A stretch of 64,000 bases of DNA from Gautieria morchelliformis (GCA_015179125.1 WHVA01000112.1:62001-126000); one strand, 5' to 3'; positions 28,741 to 41,764 are shown, counted from the first letter of the stretch. Notes: a model not told the origin generated them from the sequence alone. A program made the numbers and translations.

Positions 28741-29893
28741 GCAGAAAAGTCTCTCCCCTAGAGGACCGGCGGTCGTACTGCACGTTGCATTCGCCATAGG
28801 TGCATTTGGAATCGGAGACAGCGACTCGGAGATCGCAACCTCTTCCACGCACACGGCATATGACAGCCCCTCTTCTTACGTTGAGCTCGCAACCCCGGAA
28901 ATCCCATCCCATATTTCTCCTTCTGACATGGATTCGGATGATCGTCTTCGGAATATGGAGGAGGAATTGATGCGGAACCGGATGAAGACTGACGCGATTG
29001 AAACAGCCTTACAAACAATTTTGGCTAAGTTAGATATTCCACAAAGTGGTGGAAATGCAATGATGGATGAGCCGGATTTTGGAAAAGCGGAACTAGCGGA
29101 AGAGAGGATGTCTGCGAAGTTGGCAAAGGTGAAACCCGCAACTCCGGCGGACTTTGACAGAGATTGGGAGAAGGGAGGCGCATTCTTCAACACATGCAGC
29201 ATCTACTTCACAATTGTCAGAGACCTCTTTCCGAACGACCAGGCTCAGATTCACTGGGCATTGTCCTTTTTCAAGTCGGACCGCGCAGCCCGTTTTGCAA
29301 ACAAGGTGATCCAACATGAAGCAAAGGGCAAGGGGAACTACTTCCGAGACTGGGACGCCTTCGAGAAAACATTTTCCAGCCAGTTCTGCCCAAAGAATGA
29401 GCAGCAAACAGCCCTTATGAAGCTTGAGGGGACCAGCTGGTACCAGGCCAAGGATCCAGTCGATGACTACATCGATCGCTTCCAGGAGCTCATCGACCTT
29501 GCGGAGTATGACGACGACAAGACGACCGTCATCAAATTCCGACGAGGGCTTGATCCGACACTCCAGAACCAAGTTGCACTGCTTGGTGATGGAACTCCGG
29601 ATTTTGATGACCCAGAAGGGTGGTACCAAGCTGCGCGGAGGGTGTCCCAAAACAGGGAAGCAAATGAGGCCCTTGTGGAGACAAACCGGAACATGACATG
29701 CAGTTCCGCTCGTCCTACTCCACCTGTGCCAAAACCCGGAAGTGCATTCTTTCCCGCATGGAAAATATTTCCGACAGTTGCTCCGCCTGCTCCTATGAGG
29801 AACCCTAGCCCCCCTCCCTTGAAGAGTGGCCCTGCCCCGATGGATGTTGACTGCATGCACGGAAAAGGCCACGGAACCATCACCTGCTTCTGA
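28741..29893 (+). pseudogene. Gypsy-A1 gag
   Basis: Open for about 380 codons from the LTR end. The helical N-terminal part (METALQTILAKLDIPQ-like) is followed by a Retrotrans_gag body (FFNTCSIYFTIVRDLF, HWALSFFKSDRAARFANKVI, YRDWDAFEKTF-like). A Pro-rich tail leads to the knuckle PGHYARECPQ. The first in-frame ATG of good context is uncertain. Collinear with Gypsy-A2 gag. Confidence 0.85.
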
Positions 29894-30189
29894 TGCCGAC
29901 AACCAGGCCACTATGCCCGCGAGTGCCCCCAAGCCTTTGACATCCGGCTTATGACCACAGAGGAGAAAATTGAGCGCCTTCCAGAGTTCCTCACACTCGC
30001 GGACATAAGCAGAGTGCCCACTGCGGAAGGAATTTCCGAAAATGTGGAACATGGTGCATCGGAAGTGGAAGATGCGTCGGATTTTGTGACATGCAGCAGG
30101 TGAGATGTGTGCCCCTGCTGCCTGTACATAACCGGTTTGCCTGTCTTGAAGTAGAGAATGAAAAGCCCCCACTCCCCTCACTTCGTACA

Positions 30190-31264
30190 TTTTAGATTAA
30201 AATATCAATTAGTGCCTTTTAACGAATGAAATCTATTGCTTAGTGGTTGAAACCACTGTGTTCGTCTCTTTCTTGTGTGCTGACTAAGCCTATCGAGGCG
30301 CGTCGGGCACTGATGGAAGAGGGTCACGTGACCGTGCCAATAAGAAATTGGTGTCGATCCGAAGAATAGTCAAATCAAAAGTGTTCGCTTTTGGGAGAGT
30401 ATAGAGTGAACAATGATAATAGACTCCTGACGAAGATCCAGAGTAAACTATCGAGAACTGAGCTCTGTAGCTATCAAACAAGGCTACAGGAATTTCAGGA
30501 GGCAGAAAAAAAATGATTCTGGATGATTTCGTTCATACATTTGTACTAGCTATTTACACTATACTGATAGTAACTACTAGTGTTCAAGATATTGGATGGA
30601 TGGGTCGGAAAAAACTACTTTGTAACTAAGGGGTGATTAATTTGTAGTTATAAAGTCATGGGGTGATGGGGATGGTGTTAGGATTGTCTGGACTTTGGAA
30701 TAAAGATCTGTACCTAGTATACAAAGCCCCTGTCCACATGTTGTTAGGATAGTAATCAGCCAGACGTGTCATGTGATTCAAATAGAAAATGGATTTGATT
30801 TTGCCCTGCCCAGCATATATGCTGGGCTTGGAGATGGGGCCGCTGTCTCTGTGCCTCTCTTGTGTGGCAGCTGATTGGATATATGTGTTGCAGGTGACTT
30901 TCTCAGAGCACTCCACAACACCCTGTACCCCTGCGCAGTCTACTATTCTCTGCAGCGTTTGGTGCCCGTACCCCTCGGTACCTATGGCCTGGCGCCTGTC
31001 GACGTCATGGCTGATGCCATCACCCGATAGGCGCACCGTCCCTGATCGACCACACGTGGTCGATGCTCGAACTCCTGTATATCACCCGATTTGTGAGTAA
31101 CATAGCATGACATAAATTTCGTGTGCTCGTCGTCTGCGCCGACGTCTGTCATGAATATATTTTTTGTTTCTTTTGATTTTTCTTTTGTTTTTCTTTGCTT
31201 TCTTTATTAGTTTTCTTTTATATATATAAAGATTTGAGGTGAAATAATTGCGTTTGTCACAATA
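30190..31264. mobile_element. Unclassified 1,075 bp insertion
   Basis: It interrupts Gypsy-A1 between gag and protease. The uninterrupted arrangement is seen in Gypsy-A2 near 24440. GTACA is duplicated (30185-30189 and 31265-31269). The ends TTTTAGATTAAAAT and GTTTGTCACAATA are not inverted repeats and lack TG...CA. The right end has a pyrimidine-rich TTTTTC run (31150-31220) and then a TATATATATA stretch. There is no coding domain. A palindrome TCGACCACACGTGGTCGA lies near 31048. It could be a decayed non-LTR or helper-dependent element. Confidence 0.6.
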
Positions 31265-31401
31265 GTACAGACCCACCAGATAAAGTCACACAAAAACCAA
31301 ATCCAACACCCCATCCATCTTGCATCCGTCCTTGGGAGAGACGCCTCCCAAAGCACTATGTTGTTGCTGCCACCCCTGGCCCCAAGTCACTAGTCATTAA
31401 G

Positions 31402-31992
31402 GTGGAGATCCAGATGACAGATACAGCAGAAGTCAAATCCGGACCCGCCCTTGTAGATTGCGGGGCCACTGGTCAGTTTATGGACCGGGACTATGTGGAA
31501 CGGAACCGACTGGCCACGCGGAAGTTGCAACGTGCAATCCCGGTGTTCAATGTGGATGGAAGCCCCATTGAGTCAGGGTCCATCACGGAGATAGTAGACA
31601 CAATTCTCCGCTACAACGGACACACAGAATGCACTTCCTTTGCAGTCACCAGCCTGGGGAAGCAAGACATCATCCTCGGGTTTACCTGGCTTCAGGAGCA
31701 CAACCCGGAGATCAATTGGCAGACTTGGAAGGTACTGATGAGTCGATGCCCAGCCAAGTGTCACATGTGCCGGTCAGAAGTGCGGAAGGAGTGCCAGGAG
31801 CAGCGGAAGACCGAACAGCTCATACAGACATGTCATTCTGGCCCCCATCCACTCCTTGCAGAAGAAGACTCGGAAGCGGAATTTGAACCGGATCCCACTT
31901 CCAATTCCGATTCCGATTCCGACTCCGACTCCGAGTCATCTGACTCAGCCCGGAAGAGACTCTGGCGGAAGGGGAGCGCTTGCTGTAGGTAA
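31402..31992 (+). pseudogene. Gypsy-A1 protease region
   Basis: Retropepsin-like motif ALVDCGATGQFMDRDYVE and the flap region, followed by the conserved FAVTSLGKQDIILGFTWL, then an acidic Ser/Asp repeat (SNSDSDSDSDSESSDS) encoded by TTCCGA-type hexamers. Confidence 0.85.
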
Positions 31993-32077
31993 ACCTTCCA
32001 CCGGAAGCGGAACACATCCGCGCCACCGGAAATATTTCGCAACGCCTTGCTGAAGCCTGAAGCATGATAAAGCGGAG

Positions 32078-34519
32078 GTGGAAATTCCAGAGTACCTGCG
32101 GGAGTTTGAGGAGGTCTTTGCCAAGGAGTCATTTGATGCCCTGCCTCCACGAAAGCTGTGGGACCATGCCATCGAGTTGGAGCCTGGGTCAAAGCCCACC
32201 AACTGCAAAGTCTACCCACTGTCACCCAAGGAGCAGGTGGAGCTCGATGCATTCCTTGCGGAAAACCTCCGTACAGGGAGGATCCGCCCCTCCAAGTCAT
32301 CCATGGCATCTCCGGTGTTCTTCATCAAGAAGAAGGACAGCTCGCTCAGACTTGTGCAGGATTACCAGGCCTTGAATGCAATCACGATCAAGAACCGGTA
32401 CCCCATTCCACTCATTTCCGAACTGATCACACGACTCCGTGGGGCAAGGTACTTCACTAAGCTGGATGTCCGCTGGGGCTTCAATAATGTTCGGATCCGG
32501 GAGGGGGATGAGTGGAAGGCCACATTCCACACCAACCGAGGACTCTTTGAGCCACATGTCATGTTCTTTGGCCTCACCAACAGTCCTGCCACATTCCAGA
32601 CGATGATGAATGACATCTTCCATGACATGATAGCAGAAGGGGTTGTCTGCGTCTACCTCGATGACATCCTCATCTTCACAAAAACAATGTCGGAACATCG
32701 GGAGGTTGTGCGGAGGGTGCTGGAACGGCCCTGGGAGTACAACCTGTGTCTCAAGCCGGAAAAGTGCAAATTTGAGCGGACGCGGATAGAGTATCTTGGG
32801 GTGATTGTGTCGGAGGGAAAAGTGGAAATGGACCCAGTCAAAGTTTCCGGTGTATTGGATTGGCCTGTGCCGCAGAACAAGAAGGAGGTCCAGTCCTTCA
32901 TTGGGTTTGTCAATTTCTACCGGCGGTTCATCAAGGACTTCTCCTGCCACGCCCGTCCCCTCTTCAACCTCACCAAGAAGGAGGTTGGATGGCAGTGGGG
33001 AGAGCCGGAACAAGCCTCCTTTGACAAACTCAAGGAGCTGATCACTTCTGCCCCGGTCCTGATCTTTCCCAATGACTCTCGCCCTTATCGAGTCGAGGTG
33101 GATTCTTCCGACACAGCTACCGGAGCGGTCTTGTCGCAGCAGTCATCAGAAGATGGTAGGGGGTGGCATCCAATTGCCTTTTTCTCTAAAAGCCTTAGTC
33201 CGGTCGAGCGGAACTACGAGATCCACAACAAGGAGATGCTGGCAATCATCCGAGCGCTGGAGGAGTGGCGACACTTCCTCGAGGGTGCTCTATGCCCGTT
33301 TGAGATCTGGACAGACCACAAGAACCTCGAGTACTTCCGCACGTCTAAGAAGTTGAACCAACGACAAGCGCGGTGGTCCCTACACCTGTCCCGGTTCGAC
33401 TTCATGCTCCACCACCGCCCCGGCCGCACCATGGGCAAGCCCGATGCCCTATCCCGCTGTGCGGATAACGGAAGCGGAAGTGGAGACAACGCTGATATGA
33501 CCCTGCTCCGCCCAAGTCTCTTTGCAATCCAAGCCCTTGAAGGGGTTACTGCAGTTGGGGTGGAAGCAGAAATGCTCTGGGACATCCGGAGGCAATACCG
33601 GAATGGAGAGAAGGAGGAGTCGGTGGTGAAGGCAGTGGAGGAACTTCGGAAAGGGCACTCATGGTCTGTATGGGCAGCAGAATGGTCGGAACGTGATGGA
33701 CTGCTCCACTTCAGAGGCAAGGTCTATGTTCCAGGTGGGGCGGACCTCTGCCGCCGCATTGTGTCCCAGCACCATGACACATGGGTCGCTGGGCATGCTC
33801 GCAGGTGGAAGACGCTGGAGTTAGTGGCTCGGAACTACTGGTGGCCTCAGATGTCCCGCTACATTGGAAAGTACGTGAAGACATGTGACCTTTGTCTCCG
33901 AACCAAAGCGCAACGACATCCGCCCGTCGGAGAACTTGTTCCACTCCCGATTCCAGAATCCCACTGGGACACCATCAGTGTCGACTTCATTGTTGAACTC
34001 CCAGAGTCTCATGGCTACGATGCGATCATGAACGTCGTGGACTCGGTAAGCAAGGTGTCCCACTTCATTCCGACGCACACGATGATCATGGCCCTCGGAG
34101 CGGCCCGCCTGCTCGGTATAAAGCTGGCTACCACCACAGCGTACCATCCACAGGGTGACAGACAGACTGAACGGATCAATCAGGAGTTAGAGAAATATCT
34201 CCGCCTCTTTGTCAATGAGAGGCAGGATGACTGGGATGAGTTACTTCCACTGGCAGATTCCAACACAACAACCACGTACATTCTGCCACACAACAGACTC
34301 CCTTCATGCTTGACTCCGGACAACACCCACGGATGGGCTTCGAGCCACGCCAGGCAGAGTACCAACTCAAGACAGTCAATGAGTTCCAAGACCGCATGGA
34401 CTCCACCCTTTCAGAAGCCAAGTCTGCCCTTGCGAAGGCCAAGGATGACATGGCAAGGTACTACAGCCAACACCGAGTCCCTGCCCCGGAGTACCAAGTT
34501 GGAGACAAGGTGTATCTAG
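32078..34519 (+). pseudogene. Gypsy-A1 pol: RT, RNase H, integrase
   Basis: RT has SSLRLVQDYQALNAITIKNR, GARYFTKLDVRWGFNN and the active site CVYLDDILIF. RNase H has VEVDSSDTATGAVLSQ, HNKEMLAI and DHKNLEYF. The integrase zinc finger (HHDTWVAGHA ... CDLCLRTKA) is followed by the core beginning WDTISVDFIVELPESHGYD. Clear Ty3/gypsy order. Part of a fossil element; the integrase core is not complete. Confidence 0.93.
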
Positions 34520-35000
34520 ATGCAAGTGACATCCGCGCCACACACCCTTCACAGAAGCTTGCCCACCGCTACCTTGGGCCCTTCACAGTGATGCGGAGAG
34601 TTGGACGGAATGCATACCGCCTCCGACTTCCGATGTCCATGTCCCGCCTCCACCCTGTCTTCAACGTGGTAAGGTTACTCCCTGCGCTTGAGGACCCAAT
34701 TCCAGGTCGGAAGGCCCGTCCGCCACCTCCGCCGGAAATTGTAGATGGGGAAGAGCACTATGTGGTGGAACGGATCCTGGACAGCCGGTTTGTGCGAGGA
34801 CGACTCCAATTCCTTGTGAAATGGGAAGGGTATGAGGAGAATTCATGGGTCCCGGAGAAAGATGTCTCCGCTCCGGACAAACTCTGCGAGTTCTATATGA
34901 CACACCCTGGTGCCCCTTGCCGAATCCGCTCATTGGCCTTTCAATCCCTCGTGTCCCATGCTTCGAGGACGCAGCACGCTAGAGGGGGGGTGATGTCAGG
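34306..35000 (+). pseudogene. Gypsy-A1 integrase tail and chromodomain
   Basis: The integrase C-terminal domain (YQVGDKVYLDASDI, RYLGPFTVMRRVGRNAYRL) leads to a chromodomain (YVVERILDSRF, LQFLVKWEGYEENSWVPEKD), which places the family among chromoviruses that target chromatin marks. The open frame runs on into the LTR. Confidence 0.93.
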
Positions 35001-35473
35001 GGACACCCTGTTTTCCATTTCCAGTTCCGACACCACACCCAGTTCCGACTCCATTTCCGACTCCGCTTCCTGTTCCGATTTAATCTCCGCCTCCGCTTCC
35101 GGAAATGATTCCGCTTCTGGGAGAACTTCCACCAGTTCCATTCGCTTTGCCAGTTCCACTCCAATTTCCGACTTCCGCTCTTGGAACAGTGTCAGAAATC
35201 AAGTGACTCGCGTAATAGGTGGCATCAAGGGTCAATCAGGGTCAGGGGGATGCAGGGCTGATGGTGGGAGCCAAGGGTTGTCCCTGGCTGTGCAGCGTAG
35301 TATAATATGGGCTCGCTGACATTGGGGGTCCTTAGACTTTTCTCTTTGGATTTCCCCTTGTCAGGTGAGAATCCCCTCTCTTGTATACTCTATTCATTTA
35401 TACATACTTTGTATTTCCCCTTGTCAGTTGTGTGGTGGTGTGATCTCCACAACTAGCCAGGGTTGCCCTTACA
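34994..35473 (+). repeat. Gypsy-A1 3' LTR
   Basis: 480 bp; partner 28260-28740. Confidence 0.95.
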
Positions 35474-38218
35474 GCAGCTTGACAACGCCGCCGCTGCTCT
35501 AATGGCAATCGGCAAGGAACTCCACCAGGCAGAGGAGATCAGGCTGCAAGACGCAGCCACACTGGAGGGCGTCCAGAAAGCCCTCCGCCCACCTGGAGAA
35601 CGCGACACAACTCATCCGAGCTCGCAACAGTCCGCAGCCAACGAACGCAGTCACGACGCGGAAGACCCATGCCGAGAGGAGCGGGACAAGCAGTGAATGC
35701 CACCGCCAGTTGTCCCGGTCGAACAGGACGTAAGGTTCAGGAATGAACCGCAAGAGCAGCCAGCTGCCCCAATGGACAGCTGTAAGATGATCCAACAGAT
35801 TGCCTCAGAACCTGACTCGGAAACAATGACCGAGAGCTTAGAGCTCGAAGTCGCACACTGGCAGTGTAAAGAAGCCACAGCCCTGCACCGCCATACATGG
35901 GCACTCGAGCTCCTAGTGAAGAACGCTGAAGAGATGGTGGCCCACAGCCACACCGCTCAGCTGCCCAACGAGCAGCTCATGCGGGCCGTACAGGACGCCC
36001 GGCAGGCACGCGCAGCCTACAACAGCAGGCTGCAGATCCGCAATGCAGGACTGACCAGGGATACCAGGCACAAAATGCCCCTGGACCCAAGAGCACGGAA
36101 TGCTCCCAATCCCAAGCCCGATCCGGGCCCGGGGCCCGTCAGGGCATTCAACGGCCTGCCCCGCGCGGCGTCACAGCCACGCGAGCGATCCATGGCCCCA
36201 ACGGAAGGCCAGGGAATCCCTGACCAGGCCGACGTCGTACCAATGGAGCCGTACGACGGGATCACATGGATGCTCCGCATGGCGTTAGCAGACGCCGCGG
36301 ACACAGACCCAGAGAAGTCTGTGCTAGCGAAGGCCGGCATGAAATTGGCTCACCCCGAGCCATACGCCGGGGGATCTGATCTCGAAGAGTTTGAGATCTT
36401 CGTGGCAGCCATCCTACGATGGCTGAAAATGAATTGCCTCCTAGGGCCAACCAGCATAGACATGCAGGTCGGCTACGTGGGCACTCGCCTCACCGGCGAA
36501 GCCCAGGAGTGGTTCCTTCGAAACGTAGAACGCTTCGATCGACAGGTCCGCAACTGGACACTGGAAACTGTGATGCAAGGCCTTCAGAAAGGTTCCTGCA
36601 CACACTAACGTATGATCACGCATCGAATTTATTCGATGCGGTCATGCAAGGCATGAAAACCGTTCAGGAGATGCTGAACGGGCTCATGAAGTACGCGGCA
36701 CGTATGATACAGCCGCCAGACGGTTACACGTTCCGGAGATGGTTCGTGTCGGTGCTGCGCGAAACACTGCGCAACGAAGTCCTCAAAAAGGGCTACAATG
36801 CCGAGAGCAGCTCAATAGAGCAACTCTTCGAGACGGCCCGGATGATTGAGGAGGCATCCCAATACAACATGGGGATGCGCCGCGCAGAAAGCGCAGCAGC
36901 AACGGCCAGCGCTGCCCAGCTCACAGGGAGCAAGCCGTTGACACAAATGGGCCTGACCAGGCCCAGCCTGTTCTCAAGGAGCGGGACAGGACAACGGATG
37001 CCACCCCCACGCCCAGCACAAGCTGGTCGCCCGCCTGAAGTTAAACAACCTCAGGTGTCAGGGTCGTCCCCGCGACCTGCCCCACCGGCAAAAGCGCCGG
37101 GCCGCAGCACCACGTGCTTCGAATGCGGCCAACCTGGCCACAAGAGGGCGGAATGCCCCCGGCTTAAGTCCAGTATCAGGACAGTGTCCGCGAGGCACGA
37201 GGAGGAGACCGAAGATCTGGAGACGGATCTCGGTCAAAATTCTCTCCATCAAATTGATGAAGAGGGGGAGGGTGATCCGCAACCCAACGATGCTCCGGAC
37301 AACGGAGATGTGCCCGCTGAAGAATGGGACCCTGAGCCATCCCAATACTATGAATGGGACGAGGAGGTGGAAGACACCACCTACAGGTCCATCGCGATCA
37401 GATTCGCGCCGGAGGACGAAACCGCCACGAAAGTCATGGCGGCATGCACGTTGGTCACGCCAGACAAGGCGGCCGAGCCAGTGTATCACCACCGAAGCAA
37501 GCACAGGACGCGGCCAACGCGCCCGCGCAGTGAGAACCGTACCCTATCGGGGTACTGGGAGATAAACGGCGTAAAAGCCCACTGCCTGCTGGATAGCGGC
37601 AGCGAAGGGGTATTGTTATCCCCTGAATTCACGCGAGCTACAGGGATGAAGACATTCTCTCTGGAGCAGCCAATCACGCTGCAGCTAGCCTGCATAGGCA
37701 GTCGTTCCACAATCAATTATGGAACGAACACGACCATCAAATTTGGTTGTGAGACATACGACGAATATTTCGACGTGGCAAACGTCGAATATTACGACGC
37801 TATCTTAGGGACACTGTTCCTGAGGAGATTCGGCATAACCCTGGACTTCTCGAGCCCAGGGACAATCCGCAAGGGGAACGAAGTGATCCCCACGGGCAAG
37901 GTCTCGTTCGACGACGACGGATTGATGAACGAGGACAAGGGGCCACGGGTGAGCGGGATCACCCGGGCACCGAAGCCTAACCTGGCTCATCGAAGCCAGG
38001 AGGACAAGTCGTGGGATGACTCGTCCTCGAGCTCACCCTACAATCGTAGGGAGAGACACTCTCACCTGACGGTGAAAGTGATGGGGAAGAGGAAAATGAT
38101 TCCGCGTGCCGCGGGACCTAATAGACGCACACAGCGTCTAATGGCTTCTAAGCCAACCACCACCATCATCCTCACAGATGATGATCTTCCTCGCCTCCGC
38201 GAGGAATGGATTGAATGA
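35474..38218 (+). pseudogene. Gypsy-B gag body, knuckle and protease
   Basis: After the nested element gag resumes with coiled-coil sequence. The capsid-like body follows (ASNLFDAVMQGMKTVQEML, WFVSVLRETLRNEVLKKGY), then a CCHC knuckle (CFECGQPGHKRAEC near 37118) and an acidic linker. The retropepsin (CLLDSGSEGVLLSPEF, near 37590, then YYDAILGTLFLRRFGI) comes last. Fossil; parts only. Confidence 0.9.
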
Positions 38219-39394
38219 ATCACTGACTTAGTCAGTGGAATTCCATTAGAACTCCCGCCACTATGGGAGATCAATCACGAGATCAACCTCATCGATCCCA
38301 ACAAGCACATCCAGTATCGACTACCGAAATGCCCCGAACACTTCTGGGAGGAACTGTCGGCTAAGATAGAACGATACACCACTGCAAGGTGGTGGATTCC
38401 GGCAGTCGCGCAGCAGGCCGTGCCCATGCTGTGTGTGCCGAAAAAGAACGGTACATTGCGAACCGTCTTCGATCTGCGCCAGCAGAACGAGAACACGGTG
38501 AAGGATGTCATGCCCTTCCCGGATCAGGATATCATCCGCAGCGATATGGCTCGCTGTCGGTATAGAACAAAACTCGATATGTCGGAAGCATACGAGCAGA
38601 TCCGGATCCATCCGGATCACGTAGCAAAGACTGCCTTTGCCACAATCCTTGGCACATTTAGGAGCCAGGTGATACAGATGGGAGACTGTAACGCCCCATC
38701 AACATTCCAACAGCTGATGACAGCCATTTTCCGCGACTGCATAGGTCACTTCGTCCATGTATACATGGACGACATCTTCATATTCTCGCTCTCAATACAA
38801 GAGCATGAAGAGCACCTCTACATCATCTTTGACAGACTGAGGAAGAATCACCTCTTTTTGAGCAAGAAAAAGGTCGACCTCTATTCCGTCCGAATGGAGT
38901 GTCTCGGCCATATCATCGATGGCCAAGGGGTACATGCCGACGAGGATAAGATGCAACGCATCCGCGAGTGGCGCAGGCCACGGACGTTCAACGACGTCCA
39001 GCGTTTCCTCGGGCTGGTGCAGTATCTGGCACACTACATGCCAGATGTCAGCGCGTATACCACCCCGCTATCGGGCTGTGCGCATAATAACCGTCCATTC
39101 GAATGGACTCCACTACTAGACAAATGCTGGCAAAGCATTAAGGCGTTGGCCTGTAAGGCCCCGATCCTACATCCAGCAGACGCAAGGTGCCCAGAGCCAA
39201 TCTGGGTGATCACCGACGGGTCAAAAGCCGGCATTGGTGCGGTCTACGGCCAAGGTCCCGACTGGAAAACCTGTCGGCCTGCCGGCTTCTTATCAAAGAA
39301 GTTCAGCATTGCTCAGCAACACTATGATGGTGGGAGTTTCTCTCCCGGTTCAATTTCAACACCGTACATGTTGACGCTGTGGAGAACAAGGTAG
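38219..39394 (+). pseudogene. Gypsy-B reverse transcriptase and RNase H
   Basis: RT motifs: VPKKNGTLRTVFDLRQQNEN, YRTKLDMSEAYEQI, the active site VYMDDIFIFS (near 38763) and the thumb FNDVQRFLGLVQYLAHYMPD. RNase H begins WVITDGSKAGIGAVYGQG. The D-rich spacing and order identify Ty3/gypsy. No chromodomain lies this side. Confidence 0.92.
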
Positions 39395-41055
39395 CGGACT
39401 GCATGTTGCGCTACTACGAGAACGACACAAGTGATGACAATCACCCGGACCACGTCTTCGTGAACGCAGATGCGCGTTTAGACCCGGACGGTGAACTACT
39501 GCCCACCGACCGGTATATCAAGCTGCGTACAGCAGCGACAAGACGTTCTAAACGCCTCGCTGAGAAGACAGAGGCGAGAATAACGGAATCTGCCGCACTA
39601 AACGAGGGCTCACCAAAGCCTGCAAACGTCGCCGCATCACGCAACGACGACGACGATGATGTCAGAGTCATCGCCACAGGAAATGACGGTGCACCCCTGC
39701 GCCGGATCGTCGAGCAGGGCGTAGACCTGTCTAAGGTCCTACGAGACACGTACCACAAGGACGCCATGTTCTCAAAGATCATGGTGCACCCGGATGCACA
39801 CCCGAGATTCGGGATCCGGGACGGGCTCATCTGGACTAAAAACCAGCTCAAAAGGGACATTATCACCGTCCCCCACTCTGTTCTTCAAGGGGGAAGGAGA
39901 CTGATCGAAATCATCATCGATCGGGCACAACAGATAGTTGGTCACTACGGCCATCTGAAGGCTTCGAACTATGTTCGAAGGTCATATTGGTGGCCGGGCA
40001 TGAGCCCAGACATAGAATCGTTCTGCACATCGTGCGCGAGGTGTCAGATGACGAAAACCGGACCACAATGGCCCAAAGTCCTACTACACAGCCTACCCAT
40101 TCCAGACAGGCCATGGCAGTCGATCGGCATCGACTTCATGGGGCCCCTGCCCAGATCCAACGACTGTGACTACCTGATGGTAGTCATTCACCGATTAACG
40201 TCGCTCGTACACCTCGTACCAACCACGACAAGCGTGTCAGCCAAGGGAGTAGCCTGGCTGTTTCTGAAGGAGGTCATCCGACTACACGGAGTTCCCGACT
40301 CCATCGTCTCGGACAGAGACTCAAAGTTCACGTCAATCTTCTGGCGTGAACTACAGCGACTCATGGGGACTAAGCTCCTCATGTCAACTGCCTTCCATCC
40401 CCAAACGGATGGAGCCACCGAGTGGGCAAACCGCTTGATTGGTCAGATATTGCGCGTGGTCGTCAGAGACGATCAGAAGGATTGGGCATTGAAATGCCCA
40501 ATGGTTGAGGTCGCCCTCAACAGCAACGTCAGCGCGACCACAGGGTTCACACTCTTCGAGCTGAACCATGGCTATATGCCACGGATAGACCTCCCCATAG
40601 CCGTGGACACCCTGTTCAAGGGGGTAGCTTGGTTTGCACATCAGGAAAAATGGAACCTGATGGCGGCACACGATGCAATCATAGAGCATCGAGTGACGCA
40701 AACGTTTCATGCAAACAAGAAACATACGGCAAGCGACAGGTACGCGGCCAACGACCGCGTCTACCTCTCGACACAAAACCTAACTCTCCCGAAAGGAAGA
40801 GCCAGAAAACTAGTCCCACGGTACATCGGACCGTACCGCATCGTCGAGGCTCACAACGACGCCTCAACGGTGACCCTTGATCTTCCCGACGAGCTGAAAA
40901 GCCGTCACATTTCACCGGTCTTCCATTCAAGCCTCGTACGGCGATACAAGGCTAACAACGACGAATTGTTCCCTCGTCGTGAGGCCAAGTCATTTTATGA
41001 CTTCGGAGCAAATGACGACAATGAGTGGCTCATCGACGAGATTATCGCCCATTGA
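39379..41055 (+). pseudogene. Gypsy-B integrase
   Basis: The zinc-binding HHCC is visible (HYGHLKASNYVRRSYWWPGM ... CTSCARCQMTK). The core follows with IGIDFMGPLPRSNDCDYLMV, VSDRDSKFTSIFWREL and FHPQTDGATE. The tail has an SH3-like YIGPYRIVEAHNDASTVTLD and a weak chromodomain-like segment continuing to about 41180 (EFQVHWTLGDVTWEPM). Confidence 0.92.
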
Positions 41056-41299
41056 TGGATAAACTCAACGGACCTAGAGTTCCAGGTCCATTGGACCCTA
41101 GGTGACGTGACATGGGAACCCATGTCGTCCTGCAAGGACCATGAAGCCCTAGATAGCTATCTAGAGCTTCGGGGGGTGAGCAAGCCATGCGACCTCCCCA
41201 GACACCACTAGACACATCTGTCACGTGCAGACCACATGACGCGCCAGCCACGGCACGGTTAAATTTTCACCTCGGATCTTTCCGAGGGCGCATCGCTTC

Positions 41300-41764
41300 T
41301 TGGAAGCATACCACCATCATCCCACAAAGATGATGCCCCCCAAAGATGGGATGGACGTTGATCCGTCAACGTCCACAACGCGAGCAACGGCCCCGAGGCA
41401 GGGGGCCGCAGATATTCTCCGTGCTCCAGTAGACCAGGAGCACTGGATGATCGTGGGATGGGAGGACGCCCTCGCCATCGTCCACCCAGATGATTGCGCG
41501 ACATGCGCGGACTACGCTGCGCACCTAAGGGCCGCGATGGGCACCCGCAAGGTCAAGTTGCGGGACGAAGACATCGGCGACACTGTCGATGCAGCCTGGG
41601 GATGGCTCCCAAGGGACATCGCGCGCGACGCACGAGAAGAGCTCCTCCAGGACATCCACGACCTCAAAAAGGAGGTCAAAGAGTTGGAACGCACGGTTGA
41701 AGACCGCGACGACGCGCTCGAAACCGAGCACGCGCCAATATCAAGGAAGTGGAGCAGCAGCTGA
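41300..41764 (+). CDS. Gypsy-B extra ORF 1 (env position)
   Basis: 154 codons between integrase and the 3' LTR, sense strand. After a start at 41300 or the second ATG near 41331 it is Pro/Thr-rich, then has DALAIVHPDDCATCADYAAH and a strongly charged coiled coil (LLQDIHDLKKEVKELERTVE). No signal peptide or membrane segment. No family recognised. Being in the sense strand and inside the LTRs, it travels with the element. Confidence 0.6.
   Translation: MEAYHHHPTKMMPPKDGMDVDPSTSTTRATAPRQGAADILRAPVDQEHWMIVGWEDALAIVHPDDCATCADYAAHLRAAMGTRKVKLRDEDIGDTVDAAWGWLPRDIARDAREELLQDIHDLKKEVKELERTVEDRDDALETEHAPISRKWSSS

Larger units (their letters stand above)
28260..35473 (+). mobile_element. Gypsy-A1: chromodomain gypsy in Gypsy-B gag
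   Basis: LTRs of 481 and 480 bp (28260-28740 and 34994-35473) start TGTCAGGGGACAC and end GCCCTTACA. The target duplication GCAGC is perfect (28255-28259 and 35474-35478), and the purine tract AGAGGGGGGGTGA lies before the 3' LTR. Internal order: gag, CCHC, protease, RT, RNase H, integrase, chromodomain. A 1,075 bp foreign insertion lies between gag and protease. A few breaks are present besides it. The LTRs differ at about 17 positions. Confidence 0.95.

Noticed and set aside
30190-31264. tRNA-derived SINE
   Set aside because: Box A/B-like strings can be picked out, but not at the right spacing, and the length is too great for a SINE.
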